Origin: Acidobacteriota bacterium
GTDB lineage: Bacteria; Acidobacteriota; Vicinamibacteria; Vicinamibacterales; CAVVIG01
DNA length: 6,190 bases
Direction of reading: 5' to 3'
NCBI GenBank assembly: GCA_003223775.1
Contig: QHWK01000090.1
Span: 1-6,190 of the forward strand
Positions 5,155-6,190 of the stretch are shown here, in pieces (position 1 is the stretch's first letter; each line of letters begins with the position of its first letter). The position numbers and the translations under genes were made by a program. The notes below the pieces were generated by a model, which saw nothing but the letters and a program-made list of their open reading frames with translations, was not told the DNA's origin and did not search any database.

Positions 5155-5490
5155 TCAGACGGCGAGCGCATCCGGCGGCACGGATCCGGCGCCGGAGGGC
5201 GAGCCAGCAGCAGACTCTTTGTTGATCAGCTCCTTGAGCTCTTTCCCCGGCTTGAAGTACGGCACCTTCTTCGGCGGCACGTCCACCTTGTCGCCCGTCT
5301 TCGGATTGCGTCCCTTGCGCGGCTCGCGCTTCCGCAGCCGGAAGCTGCCGAACCCGCGCAGCTCGATCTTCTCGCCGCGATGCAGCGCCTCGATGATGCT
5401 GCGGAACACGGTGTCGACGATCACTTCCGAGTGCTTCTTCGTGAGATCCGAGACGCGCGAGACTTCCTCGACGAGCTCCGCCTTCGTCAT
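5155..5490 (-). CDS. HU/IHF-family DNA-binding protein, IHF beta-like
   Basis: A nucleoid protein that binds and bends DNA as a dimer. With the chosen start it has 111 residues. MTKAELVEEVSRVSDLTKKH (1-20) is the standard first helix pair, followed by a dimer helix (SEVIVDTVFRSIIEALHRG), the strand and turn KIELRGFGSF (41-50) with the GFGxF signature, the beta arm RKGRNPKTGDKVDVPPKK (58-75) with the intercalating proline in RNPKTG, and the closing helix FKPGKELKELIN (79-90). A 21-residue Ser/Gly/Pro-rich tail follows, longer than in E. coli HU or IHF. The start at 5490 was chosen because the family begins M(N/T)K; in-frame ATGs at 5505 and 5523 would add 5 or 11 residues, the last lying inside a repeat. 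None has a clear Shine-Dalgarno; only a GGGG before 5505. The rpsA then ihfB-like order is conserved in many bacteria, which supports the IHF-beta reading over HU. Confidence 0.9.
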   Translation of the reverse strand: MTKAELVEEVSRVSDLTKKHSEVIVDTVFRSIIEALHRGEKIELRGFGSFRLRKREPRKGRNPKTGDKVDVPPKKVPYFKPGKELKELINKESAAGSPSGAGSVPPDALAV

Positions 5491-5521
5491 GCTGCCATTG
5501 GTCATAAGTGAGTGCCCCGTC

Positions 5522-5609
5522 ATGGCTGATGGCTGAGGGCTGATGGCATAGGGTGAATCGTCGATGGAACCATCGTCCCTATGCCATGAGCCATCAGCCC
5601 TTAGCCATT
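5522..5609. repeat. ATGGCTG-type heptamer inverted repeat with nested hairpin
   Basis: The plus strand carries four 7-bp units (ATGGCTG 5522, ATGGCTG 5529, AGGGCTG 5536, ATGGCAT 5543) and then AGGG. The opposite strand, read down from 5608, carries ATGGCTA, AGGGCTG, ATGGCTC and ATGGCAT, then AGGG. The inner arms, ATGGCATAGGG (5543-5553) and CCCTATGCCAT (5577-5587), are perfectly complementary over 11 bp. Inside the loop is a second hairpin, CGATGG AA CCATCG (5562-5575). The element spans the whole gap, from the TAA stop of rpsA (5608-5610) to the longest possible start of the HU-like gene. It has no T-run of terminator type. Confidence 0.88.
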
Positions 5610-6190
5610 ACCGATTCCTAAAGTGGTCCCCGAGCGTCGCCGTGCCGTCGCCCGCGCCCTCCTGATAGGTCTCCCAGTCGGCGCGGAACTCGTCGCTCTT
5701 CAGCGCGCGAATCGACAACCCGATCTTCCGCTCCGCCGGCGCGAGCTTGATGATCTTCATCGGGTAGCTCTCGCCCACCTTCAGATCGATCTTCTCGTCC
5801 TTCCCCGCGTGATGGCTCTCGTCGAACTCCGATACGTGAATCAGCCCCTCGATCCCTTCATCGAGCTCGACGAAGGCGCCGAAGTTCGTCATGCGCACGA
5901 CCTTGCCCTCGATCGTGTCGCCCACGTGGTGGCGCGAGAAGAAGTCGTCCCAGATGTCCGTCGCGAGCTGCTTCAGCCCGAGCGACAGCCGCTGGTTCTC
6001 GGCGTCGATGTTCAGCACCATCGCCTCGACGACGTCGCCCTTCTTCAGCACCTCCGACGGATGCTTGATGCGCTTGCTCCACGACATGTCGGAGATGTGG
6101 ATCAGGCCGTCGATCTCCTCCTCGACTTCGACGAACGCGCCGAACTCGGTGAGGTTGCGCACCTTGCCCTGGATCTTCGAGCCGACCGGG
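5608..6190 (-). CDS. rpsA: 30S ribosomal protein S1, C-terminal part (5' end outside window)
   Basis: S1 is the multi-OB-fold RNA-binding protein that docks mRNA on the 30S subunit. The visible 193 residues enter from the right edge in frame and end at TAA (5608-5610). Two S1 motifs are seen. The first, residues 1-75, has GSKIQGKVRNLTEFGAFVEV, then IDGLIHISDMSW, and closes with QRLSLGLKQL. The second, about 85-163, has GDTIEGKVVRMTNFGAFVEL, IEGLIHVSEFDE and KIGLSIRAL. The linker TDIWDDFFSRHHVGD is typical of S1 between its later repeats. The tail (164-193, RADWETYQEGAGDGTATLGDHF) matches S1 C-termini that end in a LGD-type motif. Upstream motifs lie outside the window, so total repeat number is unknown. 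The HU/IHF-like gene follows, as in E. coli rpsA-ihfB. Confidence 0.95.
   Translation of the reverse strand, partial: PVGSKIQGKVRNLTEFGAFVEVEEEIDGLIHISDMSWSKRIKHPSEVLKKGDVVEAMVLNIDAENQRLSLGLKQLATDIWDDFFSRHHVGDTIEGKVVRMTNFGAFVELDEGIEGLIHVSEFDESHHAGKDEKIDLKVGESYPMKIIKLAPAERKIGLSIRALKSDEFRADWETYQEGAGDGTATLGDHFRNR

Overview
The window is a 6.2 kb, GC-rich stretch in which every supportable gene lies on the minus strand, so transcription runs from high to low coordinates. Gene order in that direction is: 3' part of ribosomal protein S1 (rpsA), an HU/IHF-type DNA-binding protein, a HIT-family nucleotide hydrolase/phosphorylase, an acyl-CoA dehydrogenase with an internal deletion, two tandem Tat-exported glycosylasparaginase-type Ntn-hydrolases, a small YdhR-type dimeric alpha/beta-barrel protein, and the 5' part of an exported c-type cytochrome. 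The GC content, the rpsA-ihfB-like gene order, the family mix and the heptamer-repeat-filled gaps fit a soil-type bacterium such as an Acidobacteriota member (Vicinamibacteria-like). That placement is an inference and was not tested.

Region 5155-6190 is informational: S1 binds mRNA on the 30S subunit, and the HU/IHF-like protein bends DNA. This neighbourhood is conserved in many bacteria. Region 4610-5107 is the HIT protein. Region 3433-4479 is an acyl-CoA dehydrogenase whose middle domain lacks about 32 residues, including the EPxxGSD-type signature, and whose usual catalytic Glu is Gln. It is probably a decayed or diverged enzyme, or an assembly artefact. Region 1059-3376 is a recent-looking tandem duplication of a periplasmic threonine-nucleophile amidohydrolase. 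The YdhR-like gene at 733-1047 is coupled to the second copy, its ribosome binding site overlapping that copy's stop codon. A weak hairpin and a promoter-like sequence then precede the cytochrome gene.

The most striking content is between the genes. Five successive gaps each carry a different low-complexity or palindromic repeat, most starting at or within a few bases of the upstream stop codon: an ATGGCTG-type heptamer inverted repeat (rpsA/HU), a perfect 14-bp hairpin made of GGGGATT heptamers (HU/HIT), a larger GGGGATT heptamer pair in opposite orientations (HIT/acyl-CoA dehydrogenase), an A-tract/GGGG palindrome (dehydrogenase/asparaginase B), and a 9-bp GGCCYRCCY tandem array (between the asparaginases). 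The three genes downstream of heptamer loci lack a recognisable Shine-Dalgarno sequence, while the other four with visible starts have good ones. I see no phage, CRISPR, transposase, tRNA or rRNA gene and no evident defence system.
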